Assembly: GCA_039917615.1 (NCBI GenBank)
Contig: JBDSJD010000010.1
Location: forward strand, 62,001-126,000
From: ZC4RG30 sp039917615
Lineage (GTDB): Bacteria; Pseudomonadota; Gammaproteobacteria; Steroidobacterales; Steroidobacteraceae
Reading direction: 5' to 3'
DNA length: 64,000 nucleotides
Part shown: positions 24,831 to 33,444 of the stretch, one piece after another
How the letters are laid out: every line of letters starts with the position of its first letter
How positions within the stretch are numbered: position 1 is the stretch's first letter
Position numbers and translations under genes: made by a program
The notes under the pieces: generated by a model
What the model was told of the DNA's origin: nothing
Databases searched by the model: none
The model's input: the letters and a program-made list of their open reading frames with translations, nothing else

Positions 24831-25394
24831 TCAGTTGATATAGACGATCTCGACGCGACGATTTTTTGAGTACGCGTTTTCATCACTGCCCACCGCTGCA
24901 GGACGTTCTTCGCCATAGCTCACGATGGCCACCTGCGATTCCTGCACACCCTGCAGTGACAGAGCACGCTTCACGGTTTGCGCCCGCCGCTCGGCAAGGC
25001 CGATGTTGTATTCGCGTGACCCTCGCTCATCGGAATGCCCCTCGAGACGCACCCGCACCGTGGCATTGCCGGCCAGGAAGCGCCCATGAGCGGCAATCAC
25101 GTCGACGAATTCGTTGCGGATGTCGCTGCTGTCGTAATCAAAGTAGATCACCCGTTGCGCGCCCAGTGCGCCAACCGGGCCCAGTGCGCCGCCTGTGGTG
25201 TTGCCGCGATCCAGATTGACCGTAGCCACCCCGGCAGTCTGCGAGCCGGTGTTGCCCGCGACCGGAGCGGTACTGGCGCCCACCGAAGTTGTCGGACCAG
25301 CGCTGGTAGGCGCATCTGCCTTCGGCTTCTTGCTGGCACAGCCAGCCATCAGTACTACCGTCGAAACCAGGACCATCAGAAGTTTGCGATTCAA
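24831..25394 (-). CDS. pal: Peptidoglycan-associated lipoprotein
   Basis: A 187-aa outer-membrane lipoprotein. The probable start is TTG at 25394, seven bases after GGGAG, giving a short signal (KLLMVLVSTVVLMAGC) with lipobox MAGC. An upstream in-frame start at 25472 would overlap tolB. A Gly/Thr/Pro-rich linker leads to the OmpA-like domain: VIYFDYDSSDIRNEF, LEGHSDERGSREYNIGLAERRA and SYGEERP, with the Asp and Arg that bind diaminopimelate in peptidoglycan. It works with TolB and TolA. Confidence 0.94.
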   Translation of the reverse strand: MNRKLLMVLVSTVVLMAGCASKKPKADAPTSAGPTTSVGASTAPVAGNTGSQTAGVATVNLDRGNTTGGALGPVGALGAQRVIYFDYDSSDIRNEFVDVIAAHGRFLAGNATVRVRLEGHSDERGSREYNIGLAERRAQTVKRALSLQGVQESQVAIVSYGEERPAAVGSDENAYSKNRRVEIVYIN

Positions 25395-25450
25395 TTGCTG
25401 CTCCCAGGCACCGCATGTCGGGCGCTTGTTACCTATTATGACATCTGCCG

Positions 25451-26752
25451 TCAGTCCGCGAACGGTCCCCATACCGGTTCACGAACCTCACCTTGATCGG
25501 ATTTCAGCCGCAGACTCACTTGTCCATCGACAGAAACAGTGGCCAGCACGCCCTGTCCACGCTCCCGACCCGCGTAGATCAGCACGGCGCCGTTGGGCGC
25601 AAAACTCGGCGATTCGTCAAGCGTGCCCTGAGACAGCGTCGTCAGCTGACCGCTGGCCAGATCCATCAGGCCAATGCGAAATGCGCCGCCCTCCTGCGTG
25701 ACCAGGGCCAGCTGCTTGCCATCCGGCGATACCCGTGGATGCTCAGCGTGGGATGCACCGAAGCTGACCCGCCGCGCGCGGGCGGAAGCCTGCGGCGCAG
25801 CGGCGTAGATCTGCGGCGCCCCGCCACGATCAGAGGTGAAGTAAAGAGTCTGGCCATCTGGCGCCCAGGCCGGTTCCGTATCGATTGCCGGATCTTCGGT
25901 GATACGCGTGAGGTTCTGCGATGCCAGGTCGAGGATGTAGATGTCGAAATTGCCGCCGCTGCCGCCAAGCGTAAGGGCCAGACGCTTGCCGTCTGGCGAA
26001 AATGCCGGCGCGCCATTGTGGCCGACGCGGGCCGACACCTGACGCCGTTCGCCGGTGCGTATTCGCTGCACGAACACGGCTGCGACCTTGTTCTCGAATG
26101 ACACATAGGCCAACCATTCGCCGTCCGCAGACCAGGCCGGTGACATGATGGGCTGGCGCGACTGCGTTGCGATCCTGGCGTTCTCACCATCGGCATCGGC
26201 GACCAGCAGTTGATAGCTCTGGTTGGGCGGCGCGCCATCCACGGAGATATAGGCAATGCGCGTGGCAAATGCACCGCGCACCCCGGTGAGCTTCTCGAAG
26301 ATCCGGTCGGCCACGCGATGCGCGCCATTGCGCAGGGCGGACTGCGGCACAGTCACTGATTCATTCAGCTGCACTTGCCCGGTAAGCACGTTCACCAGCT
26401 CGAAGTTCAGCGTAACGTTTGCGCCGCTGCCGGCAGCGACGCGCCCCACCACCACATAGTCCGCGCGCGCGGCTTTCCAGCGGGCGGCATCCACATCGGC
26501 GGCGCGACTGGGCTGCGCGGGCATTGCGGCGCGGTCGACACCGCGGAAGCGGCCACTGCTTTCCAGATCGCGCTGTACGACCAATGCCACGTCCACGCCG
26601 CCGTCTGCGGGAACGCTGCGCGCAAATGGCACCACGGCCACCGGCACCGGATCAGTTACTCCGCGGGTGATTTCGATCCTGATCTCAGCCTGTGCCGCCG
26701 TGCCGACACACAATAGACAGGCCCATAGTGCAGGCATCAGACGTTTCGACAT
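25451..26752 (-). CDS. tolB: Tol-Pal system periplasmic protein TolB
   Basis: A 433-aa periplasmic protein with a Sec signal (ALWACLLCVGTAAQA, cleavage near residue 22). An N-terminal alpha/beta domain (about 25-160) precedes a six-bladed WD40-like propeller with repeated SPDGKRLAL, WAPDGQTLYFTSDRGG and VSPDGKQLALV strands. It relays between Pal, Lpp and TolA. It sits 22 bp downstream of tolA and 56 bp upstream of the pal start. Length and architecture are standard. Confidence 0.97.
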   Translation of the reverse strand: MSKRLMPALWACLLCVGTAAQAEIRIEITRGVTDPVPVAVVPFARSVPADGGVDVALVVQRDLESSGRFRGVDRAAMPAQPSRAADVDAARWKAARADYVVVGRVAAGSGANVTLNFELVNVLTGQVQLNESVTVPQSALRNGAHRVADRIFEKLTGVRGAFATRIAYISVDGAPPNQSYQLLVADADGENARIATQSRQPIMSPAWSADGEWLAYVSFENKVAAVFVQRIRTGERRQVSARVGHNGAPAFSPDGKRLALTLGGSGGNFDIYILDLASQNLTRITEDPAIDTEPAWAPDGQTLYFTSDRGGAPQIYAAAPQASARARRVSFGASHAEHPRVSPDGKQLALVTQEGGAFRIGLMDLASGQLTTLSQGTLDESPSFAPNGAVLIYAGRERGQGVLATVSVDGQVSLRLKSDQGEVREPVWGPFAD

Positions 26753-26774
26753 GGAGATCCTTTGTGGGCAGCGT

Positions 26775-27644
26775 TCATTTCACCGGCCGGAATGTAATCG
26801 TGAGATCGCGATCGAACAGGGCAGGATCAGAGGGCTGCGGCAGTGGTGATGCCCCGTGCACCGCATTCTCCACAGACTGGCGCAGGGTTTCATCGCCATT
26901 GCACTTGGTTACCTGTACGCCGATGACCACACCACCGGGAATCTGCCTAATCCGCACCTCGCATTGCAAGCCAGGCGTGACGTTTGGCGGCCGCTTCCAT
27001 GCATTTTCGATGCGCGCCGTGATCTGGGCGATGTACTGCTGCATCTGGCCGCTGGCACGCACCGCGGCCGCGCGTTCTTCAACAGCAATCTGCGCGTTGA
27101 GTTCGGATTCGCGCTGGACGCGGGCATTCTCGGCCTGCGCCAATTCGCGCTGCTTGCGCTCCTGCTCCAGCTTTTCGCGCTCGGCTTTCTCACGCTCGAC
27201 TTTCTCACGTTCCTTCTTCTCGCGTTCGGTCTTTTCCTTCGCAGCCTGCTCAGCCTTACGCTCCGCGGCCTGCTTCGCCGCGGCAACCCGTCTTTGTTCG
27301 GCGACATGTTCCGCCTCGGCCGTGCGCGCAGCCTCGGCATCGCGCGCAGCCGCTTCGGCAGCCACCTGGGCGGGATCCACTTCGGGCTCAGGCTCTGCTA
27401 CGGTTTCTGGTACTGGCTCTGGCTCTGGCTCTGGCGCGGCCGCAATGGGCTCAGGGATTGGTGCAGACAACTTCCCAGCTGCTGTCCCGGTAATCACCGA
27501 GGCCTCGATTGCAAGCCGCTGTTCGCGCGGTGGCGGCGTACGCTGCCAGAACCAGATGCCGACGATCACGGCCACGACCACCACATGCAGCAGGATCGAC
27601 ATCGACCAGTCAGTCCAGCCACTGCGCTTGGCTGCGGCGCTCAC
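26775..27644 (-). CDS. tolA: TolA, energy-transducing envelope protein
   Basis: A 289-aa inner-membrane protein. One N-terminal membrane helix (about 15-33, MSILLHVVVVAVIVGIWFW) carries the TolQR-contacting face. A Pro/Glu repeat (EPEPEPEPV region, coded by CTGGCT-type hexamers) is followed by a long Ala/Glu/Lys/Arg coiled coil (about 85-190). The C-terminal domain III (about 195-289) has QCEVRI and KCNGDE, whose cysteines probably form the disulfide. It overlaps tolR by four bases. Confidence 0.93.
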   Translation of the reverse strand: MSAAAKRSGWTDWSMSILLHVVVVAVIVGIWFWQRTPPPREQRLAIEASVITGTAAGKLSAPIPEPIAAAPEPEPEPVPETVAEPEPEVDPAQVAAEAAARDAEAARTAEAEHVAEQRRVAAAKQAAERKAEQAAKEKTEREKKEREKVEREKAEREKLEQERKQRELAQAENARVQRESELNAQIAVEERAAAVRASGQMQQYIAQITARIENAWKRPPNVTPGLQCEVRIRQIPGGVVIGVQVTKCNGDETLRQSVENAVHGASPLPQPSDPALFDRDLTITFRPVK

Positions 27645-28093
27645 GGGACTGTATCTGTCCCCTGCGGCAGGGGATCGGTGAGGAAACCCAGCTTGCTCGC
27701 ACCGGCGCTCTGCAGCACGACCATGGCTCCCACTACCCGGCCATAGGGCACGCGCGTATCGGCCCTGACCAGCACCTCGCGGGACGGATCGGCGGCCAGC
27801 GCGCTGCGCATTGCCAGCAGCAGCTGCTCATCACTCAGCGCAGCGTCGGTCTTGCCGCCGGTATTGAGAAATTGCCGCCCGTCGCTGTCGATGGAAAGGA
27901 TCACCGGCGGCTGGTCTTTCTGGCTGCGCACCGGCAATGGCTCTGCCCCGGCTTTCGGCAATTCCACCTTCACACCCTGCGTCAGCAGCGGCGCAGTCGC
28001 CATGAAAATGATCAGCAGCACCAGCATGACATCGATCAGCGGTACCACATTGATCTCGCTCATCAGGCGGCGCTTGCGAGGAGCGGAATCCAT
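27641..28093 (-). CDS. tolR: TolR, ExbD-type motor protein
   Basis: A 150-aa inner-membrane protein with one helix (about 17-38, VVPLIDVMLVLLIIFMATAP). The helix contains the functional Asp in PLIDVMLVLL, which takes part in proton-driven motion. A periplasmic ExbD domain follows, ending near TDPLPQGTDTVP. It is immediately adjacent to tolQ with no spacer and overlaps tolA by four bases. It works with TolQ to energise TolA. Confidence 0.95.
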   Translation of the reverse strand: MDSAPRKRRLMSEINVVPLIDVMLVLLIIFMATAPLLTQGVKVELPKAGAEPLPVRSQKDQPPVILSIDSDGRQFLNTGGKTDAALSDEQLLLAMRSALAADPSREVLVRADTRVPYGRVVGAMVVLQSAGASKLGFLTDPLPQGTDTVP

Positions 28094-28789
28094 TCAGCTG
28101 GCTTCCGGCGCAACAGGGGGACGGCTGGCATGACGCTGCAGGATGGTCGAGAACTCCTCCATGAATGCGTTGTAGCGCAGTTCCAGCCGGCCGACTTTGT
28201 CGGCGTAGCGGTTGTAGGCAATGAACGCGGGAATGGCAGCAACCAGCGCAAAGGCTGTCGCGACCAGCGCTTCGGCAATGCCCGGCGCCACGGTTGCCAG
28301 TGTTGCCTGCTGCACACCCCCGAGTGCCATGAACGTGCCCATGATTCCGCACACGGTGCCGAACAGGCCCACATACGGACTCACCGAGCCAACGGTAGCC
28401 AGCGTTGCCAGATTGTGTTCGAGCCGCTCTATCTCCTTCAGCTGCGCCACTTTCATGGCGCGCCGCGAACCCTCCAGAAGCTGGTCGGTTGGCACGCCAC
28501 TCTGGCGCAGCCGCGCAAACTCACGGAAGCCCATTTCGAATATGCTGCTCATGCCGGTGGCACCGCCCCTGGCTTCCACCGTGCGGTATAGCGAACCCAG
28601 ATCGCCACCTGACCAGAAGCTCGATTCGAACTTGTCCGCCTCCGAACTGGCCTTGGCGAGCAGCGTACTCTTGCGCAGAATGATGGCCCAGGAACCGACG
28701 GAAGCAGCCAGCAGCATGGCGAGCACCAGCTGCACCACGAGACTCGCGTCGATAATGAGTCTGAGAAAGGAAAGCTGCTCGGCCCCCAT
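28094..28789 (-). CDS. tolQ: TolQ, MotA/ExbB-type proton channel protein
   Basis: A 231-aa inner-membrane protein with three membrane helices: about 15-35 (LVVQLVLAMLLAASVGSWAI), 135-160 (VSPYVGLFGTVCGIMGTF) and 170-195 (APGIAEALVATAFALVAAIP). The GLFGTVCGIM and EALVATAFAL motifs identify the ExbB/TolQ family. It forms the proton channel with TolR. The start overlaps the ybgC stop by one base. Confidence 0.96.
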   Translation of the reverse strand: MGAEQLSFLRLIIDASLVVQLVLAMLLAASVGSWAIILRKSTLLAKASSEADKFESSFWSGGDLGSLYRTVEARGGATGMSSIFEMGFREFARLRQSGVPTDQLLEGSRRAMKVAQLKEIERLEHNLATLATVGSVSPYVGLFGTVCGIMGTFMALGGVQQATLATVAPGIAEALVATAFALVAAIPAFIAYNRYADKVGRLELRYNAFMEEFSTILQRHASRPPVAPEAS

Positions 28790-29187
28790 CAGGGAATCCT
28801 CATGCGTAGCGCCGCGGGCAGACGCCGAGGCTTGAAACTTGTTGCATCAACACAAGCGACCAGCGCCTTGCCCCGGGCGAGCACGTGGCCATCGTCACGC
28901 TGCAACTGCTGCTCGAACTCAAGCGAAGCGCCTCCGGCCACTTTCGGCTGCGTTACCACCTGCAGCAGCTCGTCGAGTCGCGCCGGCTTGTGGTACTGGA
29001 TGTCCAGACTGACAACGGTAAACACAACCGCCTGCTCCTTTATCAGCTGCGCCTGCGAACAGCCCTGCGCGCGCAACCATTCGGTGCGACCGCGTTCGAA
29101 ATAGCGGAGGTAACTGGCATGGTAGACAACGCCCCCCGCATCCGTGTCCTCGTAGTAGACCCGGACCGGCCAGCAAAATTCACTCAT
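28789..29187 (-). CDS. ybgC: Tol-Pal-associated acyl-CoA thioesterase
   Basis: A 132-aa hotdog-fold thioesterase of the 4-hydroxybenzoyl-CoA type. The catalytic Asp lies in VYYEDTDAGGVVYHASYL (residues about 9-26), and the FERGRTEWLR helix follows. It always accompanies tolQ in many proteobacteria and acts on acyl-CoA or acyl-ACP at the inner membrane. It overlaps ruvB by four bases and tolQ by one, so it is translationally embedded. Confidence 0.95.
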   Translation of the reverse strand: MSEFCWPVRVYYEDTDAGGVVYHASYLRYFERGRTEWLRAQGCSQAQLIKEQAVVFTVVSLDIQYHKPARLDELLQVVTQPKVAGGASLEFEQQLQRDDGHVLARGKALVACVDATSFKPRRLPAALRMRIP

Positions 29188-30227
29188 CTTGAGGGATCTT
29201 CGAATAACGGCAGCGCTGTGCCGATCCGCTCCGGCACTGCAAGGCCCATGTGCAGGTAGGCCTGGCGGGTTGCCATGCGACCACGCGCCGTACGCATCAA
29301 CAGGCCGCGCTGGATAAGAAACGGCTCGACCACGTCTTCCAGTGTGCCGCGCTCTTCGCCAATGGCGGCGGCCAGGCTCTCGATACCCACCGGTCCACCA
29401 TCGAACTTTTCCATGATGGTGGTCAGCAGGCGTCGGTCCAGGGCATCCATGCCCTGTGGATCCACTTCGAGCAGATCCAGGGCCGCATCGGCAATGGCGG
29501 CGTCGATGGTGCCGTTGCCGCGCACCTGCGCGAAATCACGCACCCGCCTGAGCAACCGGTTGGCGATGCGCGGCGTGCCACGTGAACGCTGCGCGATCCG
29601 CACGGCCCCCTCCCCGGAGGTGACGACGCCGAGAATCGAGGCCGAACGCACCACGATCTGCTCAAGCTCGGCGTCCGAATAAAAATCCAGCCGCTGCACA
29701 ATGCCAAAACGATCTCGCAGTGGCGAGGTCAGCAGCCCGGCCCGGGTGGTGGCGCCCACCAGCGTGAACGGCGGCAGGTTGAGCTTGATAGATCGCGCGG
29801 CAGGTCCGTCGCCGATCATGATGTCTAGCTGATAGTCCTCCATCGCCGGATACAGCACTTCTTCAACCACGGGGCTGAGGCGATGGATCTCATCGATGAA
29901 CAGCACGTCGCGCGGTTGCAGGTTGGTGAGCAAGGCGGCCAGGTCGCCGGGACGCTCCAGCACCGGGCCTGAAGTATGGCGCAGTCCTACACCCAGTTCA
30001 GCCGCAATGATCTGCGCCAAAGTGGTCTTGCCAAGACCCGGCGGTCCGAACACCAGCACGTGATCCAGCGCCTCTGCGCGCGCTGCAGCGGCCTCGATGA
30101 ATAGTCCCAGTTGCGCCTTGACGGCTGGCTGACCGATGTATTCGGCCAGCCGTCTGGGCCGGATGGCACGGTCCTGCGTTTCGTCATCACGCAGTGCACC
30201 GGCATTGACGAGCCTGTCAGTGGTCAT
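29184..30227 (-). CDS. ruvB: Holliday junction branch migration helicase RuvB
   Basis: A 347-aa AAA+ motor. Walker A is in VFGPPGLGKTTLAQII, Walker B is DVLFIDEIHRLSP, sensor 1 is GATTRAGLLTSPLRDRFG, and the C-terminal winged helix contains TIMEKFDGGPVGIESLAAAIGEE. The RPRRLAEYIGQ start block is standard. It drives branch migration with RuvA, and its start directly follows the ruvA stop. Confidence 0.98.
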   Translation of the reverse strand: MTTDRLVNAGALRDDETQDRAIRPRRLAEYIGQPAVKAQLGLFIEAAAARAEALDHVLVFGPPGLGKTTLAQIIAAELGVGLRHTSGPVLERPGDLAALLTNLQPRDVLFIDEIHRLSPVVEEVLYPAMEDYQLDIMIGDGPAARSIKLNLPPFTLVGATTRAGLLTSPLRDRFGIVQRLDFYSDAELEQIVVRSASILGVVTSGEGAVRIAQRSRGTPRIANRLLRRVRDFAQVRGNGTIDAAIADAALDLLEVDPQGMDALDRRLLTTIMEKFDGGPVGIESLAAAIGEERGTLEDVVEPFLIQRGLLMRTARGRMATRQAYLHMGLAVPERIGTALPLFEDPSR

Positions 30228-30821
30228 TCACGCCTTTGGCTTTGGAGCGGCGCCTTGCAAGGCGGCCCGAATCAGATCTTCCGTGCTGCTGCCGTTCGTG
30301 GCCACGGCGTCGAGCATGCGCTGCGCCTCAGGGGGCTTGTAGCCCAGCGCCAGCAGTGCATGCAATGCCTCGCTGCGCGGTGTAGGCGCTTCCGCCAGAC
30401 CACCCTTGGCGATTGGCAGAGCCTTGAAATAATCGCGCATTTCGACCAGCAGCCGTTCGGCGGTCTTGCGCCCCACGCCGGGGATGCGCGTGAGTGTCGC
30501 CAGATCGTCGGTCGCCACGGCAAGCTGGAAGGCATCTGCACTGACACCGGAAAGAATGCCCAGCGCCATGCGCGGCCCGACGCCGTTGACCTTCAGCAGC
30601 GCACGAAACAGTGCCCGCTCATCTTCCGTGGCGAAGCCAAAGAGCAAGGAAGCATCTTCACGCAACACCTGGTGGATGCGCAGGCGCAGGCTGCTGCCGG
30701 CGGATGGCAACGCCAGAAAGGTGGACATGGGTGTTTCCACTTCATAGCCCACTCCCTGCGTCTCGATCAGCAGGCGCTGTGGTTCTTTTTCAACCAGGGT
30801 GCCGCTGAGGGAGCCGATCAC
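30228..30821 (-). CDS. ruvA: Holliday junction protein RuvA
   Basis: A 197-aa protein that binds four-way junctions and recruits RuvB. A GTG at 30821 gives the standard start (VIGSLSGTL) and overlaps the ruvC TGA as GTGA; the frame is open farther upstream within ruvC. The OB-fold N-domain (1-65), tandem helix-hairpin-helix motifs (LLKVNGVGPRMALGILSG and LTRIPGVGRKTAERLL) and a C-terminal UBA-like RuvB-binding domain (HALLALGYKPPEAQRML) are all visible. Confidence 0.96.
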   Translation of the reverse strand: MIGSLSGTLVEKEPQRLLIETQGVGYEVETPMSTFLALPSAGSSLRLRIHQVLREDASLLFGFATEDERALFRALLKVNGVGPRMALGILSGVSADAFQLAVATDDLATLTRIPGVGRKTAERLLVEMRDYFKALPIAKGGLAEAPTPRSEALHALLALGYKPPEAQRMLDAVATNGSSTEDLIRAALQGAAPKPKA

Positions 30822-31342
30822 CTGGTTGATTCCAGCAGGGCGAGGCGGCTCGCCGCGCGACGGTTCTGCACATGGCACAACGCAATGGCCAGTGCATCGG
30901 AGATGTCTGCGGTGGCTGGCTCACCGATGGCCAGCAGCACCTGCACCATGCGCGACACCTGCGCCTTGTCTGCCGCACCACTGCCAACCACGGCCAGCTT
31001 GATGGCCCGCGGCGCGTATTCATAGACGGCGGCGCCCTGCGCCACTGCAGCGGAAAGCGCTGCACCGCGCGCCTGTCCGAGCTTCAGGGCGCTGTCGGCA
31101 TTGCGGTGCATGAACACCCTTTCGATGGCGATCTCGTCCGGTTCGAATTGCATGACGATGGCCAGCACCTGCTCGTGGATGTTTCGCAGTCTGCCGGCCA
31201 GATCCGCGCCTGCAGAACGGATGCAGCCACTGGCCACATGAACTTCGCCGCCCGCGTTGCAATCGATCACGCCAAAACCCATGCGTATGGAGCCGGGATC
31301 AAGACCGAGCACACGGCGCGGCAGCACCGCTGCCACCCGCAC
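30818..31342 (-). CDS. ruvC: Crossover junction endodeoxyribonuclease RuvC
   Basis: The RNase H-fold resolvase. The catalytic acidic residues are visible: Asp in VLGLDPGSIRMGFG, Glu in EIAIERVFMHRNADSALKLG, and the two Asp in ADISDALAIAL. The frame is open to 31408, where it would overlap relA on the other strand. GTG codons at 31360, 31342, 31336 and 31327 are all possible starts; 31342 gives 174 aa, the usual length. No yebC lies upstream as it does in many gammaproteobacteria. Confidence 0.92.
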   Translation of the reverse strand: MRVAAVLPRRVLGLDPGSIRMGFGVIDCNAGGEVHVASGCIRSAGADLAGRLRNIHEQVLAIVMQFEPDEIAIERVFMHRNADSALKLGQARGAALSAAVAQGAAVYEYAPRAIKLAVVGSGAADKAQVSRMVQVLLAIGEPATADISDALAIALCHVQNRRAASRLALLESTR

Positions 31343-31425
31343 TACAGCGCGACTGACCACAGCATCTGGATCGAAGGACCGCCAGGAGCGGCTGGCATAG
31401 CGTGGCATCTGAATATGATAGCGTG

Positions 31426-33420
31426 ATGTACGTGGTCCCTACATCGACATCGCAGGCCGAGGCCTCTGGCAGCACTACGGCGTCGGTGGTCGCTGTGCTG
31501 GAAGCTGCGGGGTACTCCGCGGAGGTGCTGGTCCGGGCGCGCGAGGTCGGGGATGAATTGCAGCGAATCGCCGACGAACCCGCGTTGAGTGCTGCCGCGG
31601 TGTTGCACTCCGCACGACAGGCTGAACCGGATATTCCCGTTCTGACGGCCGCCCAGCGCGCCCGGCTGGGCACCCCGGCACTGCAGCTGGCCGAGAGCCT
31701 GGGTCGCCTCGGTGATTTCAATCTCGATGCGCAGTGGTCCGCCGGAAAGACACTCGCAGCGGGCCAGGCGGAAACCCTGCGCAAGATGTTGCTGGCAGTG
31801 GTTGGCGACCCGCGCCTCGTGGTGGCACGCCTTGCCGAAGAGCTGGTCCGCGCTCGACATGCCCGTGAGGAACCACTGACCAGGCGTCGCCAGATCGCGC
31901 TGGAGATACAAGAGCTGTATGCGCCGCTAGCCAACCGACTGGGTATCTGGTCCCTCAAGTGGGAGCTGGAAGACCTGGCGTTCCGGGAGCAGCACCCGGA
32001 GGAATACCAGCAGATCAAGCAGGCGCTGAGCGAGAAGCGTCGCGCCCGCGAAATCTATATCGATGAAGTCAAGCGCGCGCTGTCAGTGGAGCTGCAACGG
32101 GCCGGCATTGTCGCCACGATTGAAGGCCGGCCCAAACACATCTACAGCATCTACCGCAAGATGCAGCGCAAGCAGCTGGCCTTCGAGCAGATGTTCGACG
32201 TGCGCGCGGTGCGCATCATCGTGGACACGGTTGCGGAGTGTTATGCCGCGCTCGGCGTGGTACACAATCTGTGGCCGTTTCTGCCCAGCGAATTCGACGA
32301 CTACATCGCCACTCCCAAGGACAACAATTACCAGTCCATTCATACCGCGGTGGGCGGTCCGGATGGCAGGCCGCTCGAAGTCCAGATCCGGACCCGCGAA
32401 ATGCAGGCTCAGGCGGAGCTGGGCGTGGCTTCGCACTGGCGCTACAAGGAAGGCGGCGCCAACCGTCAATACGACGGGAAGATCCAGCAGGTGCGTGAAC
32501 TGCTGCAGGGTGGCGGCAATGCCGCAGGCTTCGACGATCTGACACAGCTGAGCAAGGGCCTGTTCGAGGATCGCATCTATGCCATGACACCCACGGGTGA
32601 AGTGGTGGATCTTCCCAAGGGCGGAACACCGGTGGATTTTGCCTTCCATGTGCACAGCGATCTGGGCGAGCGCTGCCGCGGCGCCAAGGTCAATGGCCGC
32701 ATCGCCCCGCTGAACCAGGCCCTGCACAGTGGCGACGTGGTGGAGATCATCACCGGCAAGCAGGCGGCGCCGAGCCGCGACTGGCTGTCCGCCAGCAGTG
32801 GCTATCTGGTGTCGTCGCGCAGCAAGTCCAAGCTTCGCGCCTATTTCCGTCGCATCGACGATGCTGCCTCAGCGGGCGCCCCGCCAACCGCGCAGCCCAC
32901 CGCTGCGCCAGTGGAGCGGCCAGTGGAACCGCCGCGTGCCACCCGTCCGCGTAAGGCCGTGCAGAGCAGTCGCTCCCCGGTGGAGATCGATGGCGTGGGC
33001 GACCTGCCGATCACCCTTGCCCGCTGCTGTGCGCCCGTGCGTCCGGAGCCGATTCGCGGCTACCTCACGCTCGGACGCGGCGTAACCATCCATCTTGCCG
33101 ACTGCGCCGGCCTCACCCGCATGGTGCGACAGAAACCGCAGCGGCTGCTGCAGGTCGAATGGGCTGAGTCGGATTCCGCGCGGATTGCCGCCCGCATCTC
33201 GATAGAGGCATTTGATCGTCGCGGCCTGCTGCGCGACATCTCGGACCTGATCGCCGAGGAGCATGTCAGCATCGAGGGAGTTTCAAGCCATACTGATCCG
33301 GACGACCGGATCGCACGTTTCGAGGTGCGCCTGACGGTTCGCGACGCCGCTGAGCTTGCGAAACTGCAACGCCGCCTGGCGCGCATTCCCAATGTGTTCA
33401 AGGTACGGCGGGCGCGCTGA
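31426..33420 (+). CDS. relA: RelA-type GTP pyrophosphokinase, short form
   Basis: About 664 aa. The HD hydrolase motif is missing from the N-terminus, so this is synthetase-only. The synthetase domain is intact: GRPKHIYSIYRKMQRK, FDVRAVRIIVD, FDDYIATPKDNNYQSIHT and EVQIRTREMQAQAELGVASH. The TGS domain (IYAMTPTGEVVDLPKGGTPV), zinc-finger domain (ARCCAPVRPEPIRGYLTLGRGV, with HLADC) and ACT domain (EAFDRRGLLRDISDLIAEE) follow. The helical domain expected between TGS and zinc finger is reduced to a Pro/Ala-rich linker. In-frame GTG codons at 31402 and 31423 are alternative starts. It is divergent from ruvC. Confidence 0.94.
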   Translation: MYVVPTSTSQAEASGSTTASVVAVLEAAGYSAEVLVRAREVGDELQRIADEPALSAAAVLHSARQAEPDIPVLTAAQRARLGTPALQLAESLGRLGDFNLDAQWSAGKTLAAGQAETLRKMLLAVVGDPRLVVARLAEELVRARHAREEPLTRRRQIALEIQELYAPLANRLGIWSLKWELEDLAFREQHPEEYQQIKQALSEKRRAREIYIDEVKRALSVELQRAGIVATIEGRPKHIYSIYRKMQRKQLAFEQMFDVRAVRIIVDTVAECYAALGVVHNLWPFLPSEFDDYIATPKDNNYQSIHTAVGGPDGRPLEVQIRTREMQAQAELGVASHWRYKEGGANRQYDGKIQQVRELLQGGGNAAGFDDLTQLSKGLFEDRIYAMTPTGEVVDLPKGGTPVDFAFHVHSDLGERCRGAKVNGRIAPLNQALHSGDVVEIITGKQAAPSRDWLSASSGYLVSSRSKSKLRAYFRRIDDAASAGAPPTAQPTAAPVERPVEPPRATRPRKAVQSSRSPVEIDGVGDLPITLARCCAPVRPEPIRGYLTLGRGVTIHLADCAGLTRMVRQKPQRLLQVEWAESDSARIAARISIEAFDRRGLLRDISDLIAEEHVSIEGVSSHTDPDDRIARFEVRLTVRDAAELAKLQRRLARIPNVFKVRRAR

Positions 33421-33444
33421 AAAATCTCGCGACGCCGCTTCAGG

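Noticed and set aside
27410..27440. CTGGCT hexamer repeat in tolA as a phase-variation tract
   Set aside because: The unit is six bases, so changes stay in frame and only alter the number of Pro/Glu residues.
26856..27746. Long frames on the plus strand through tolA
   Set aside because: They are by-products of the Ala/Glu/Lys repeats of TolA read in reverse; no real protein features.
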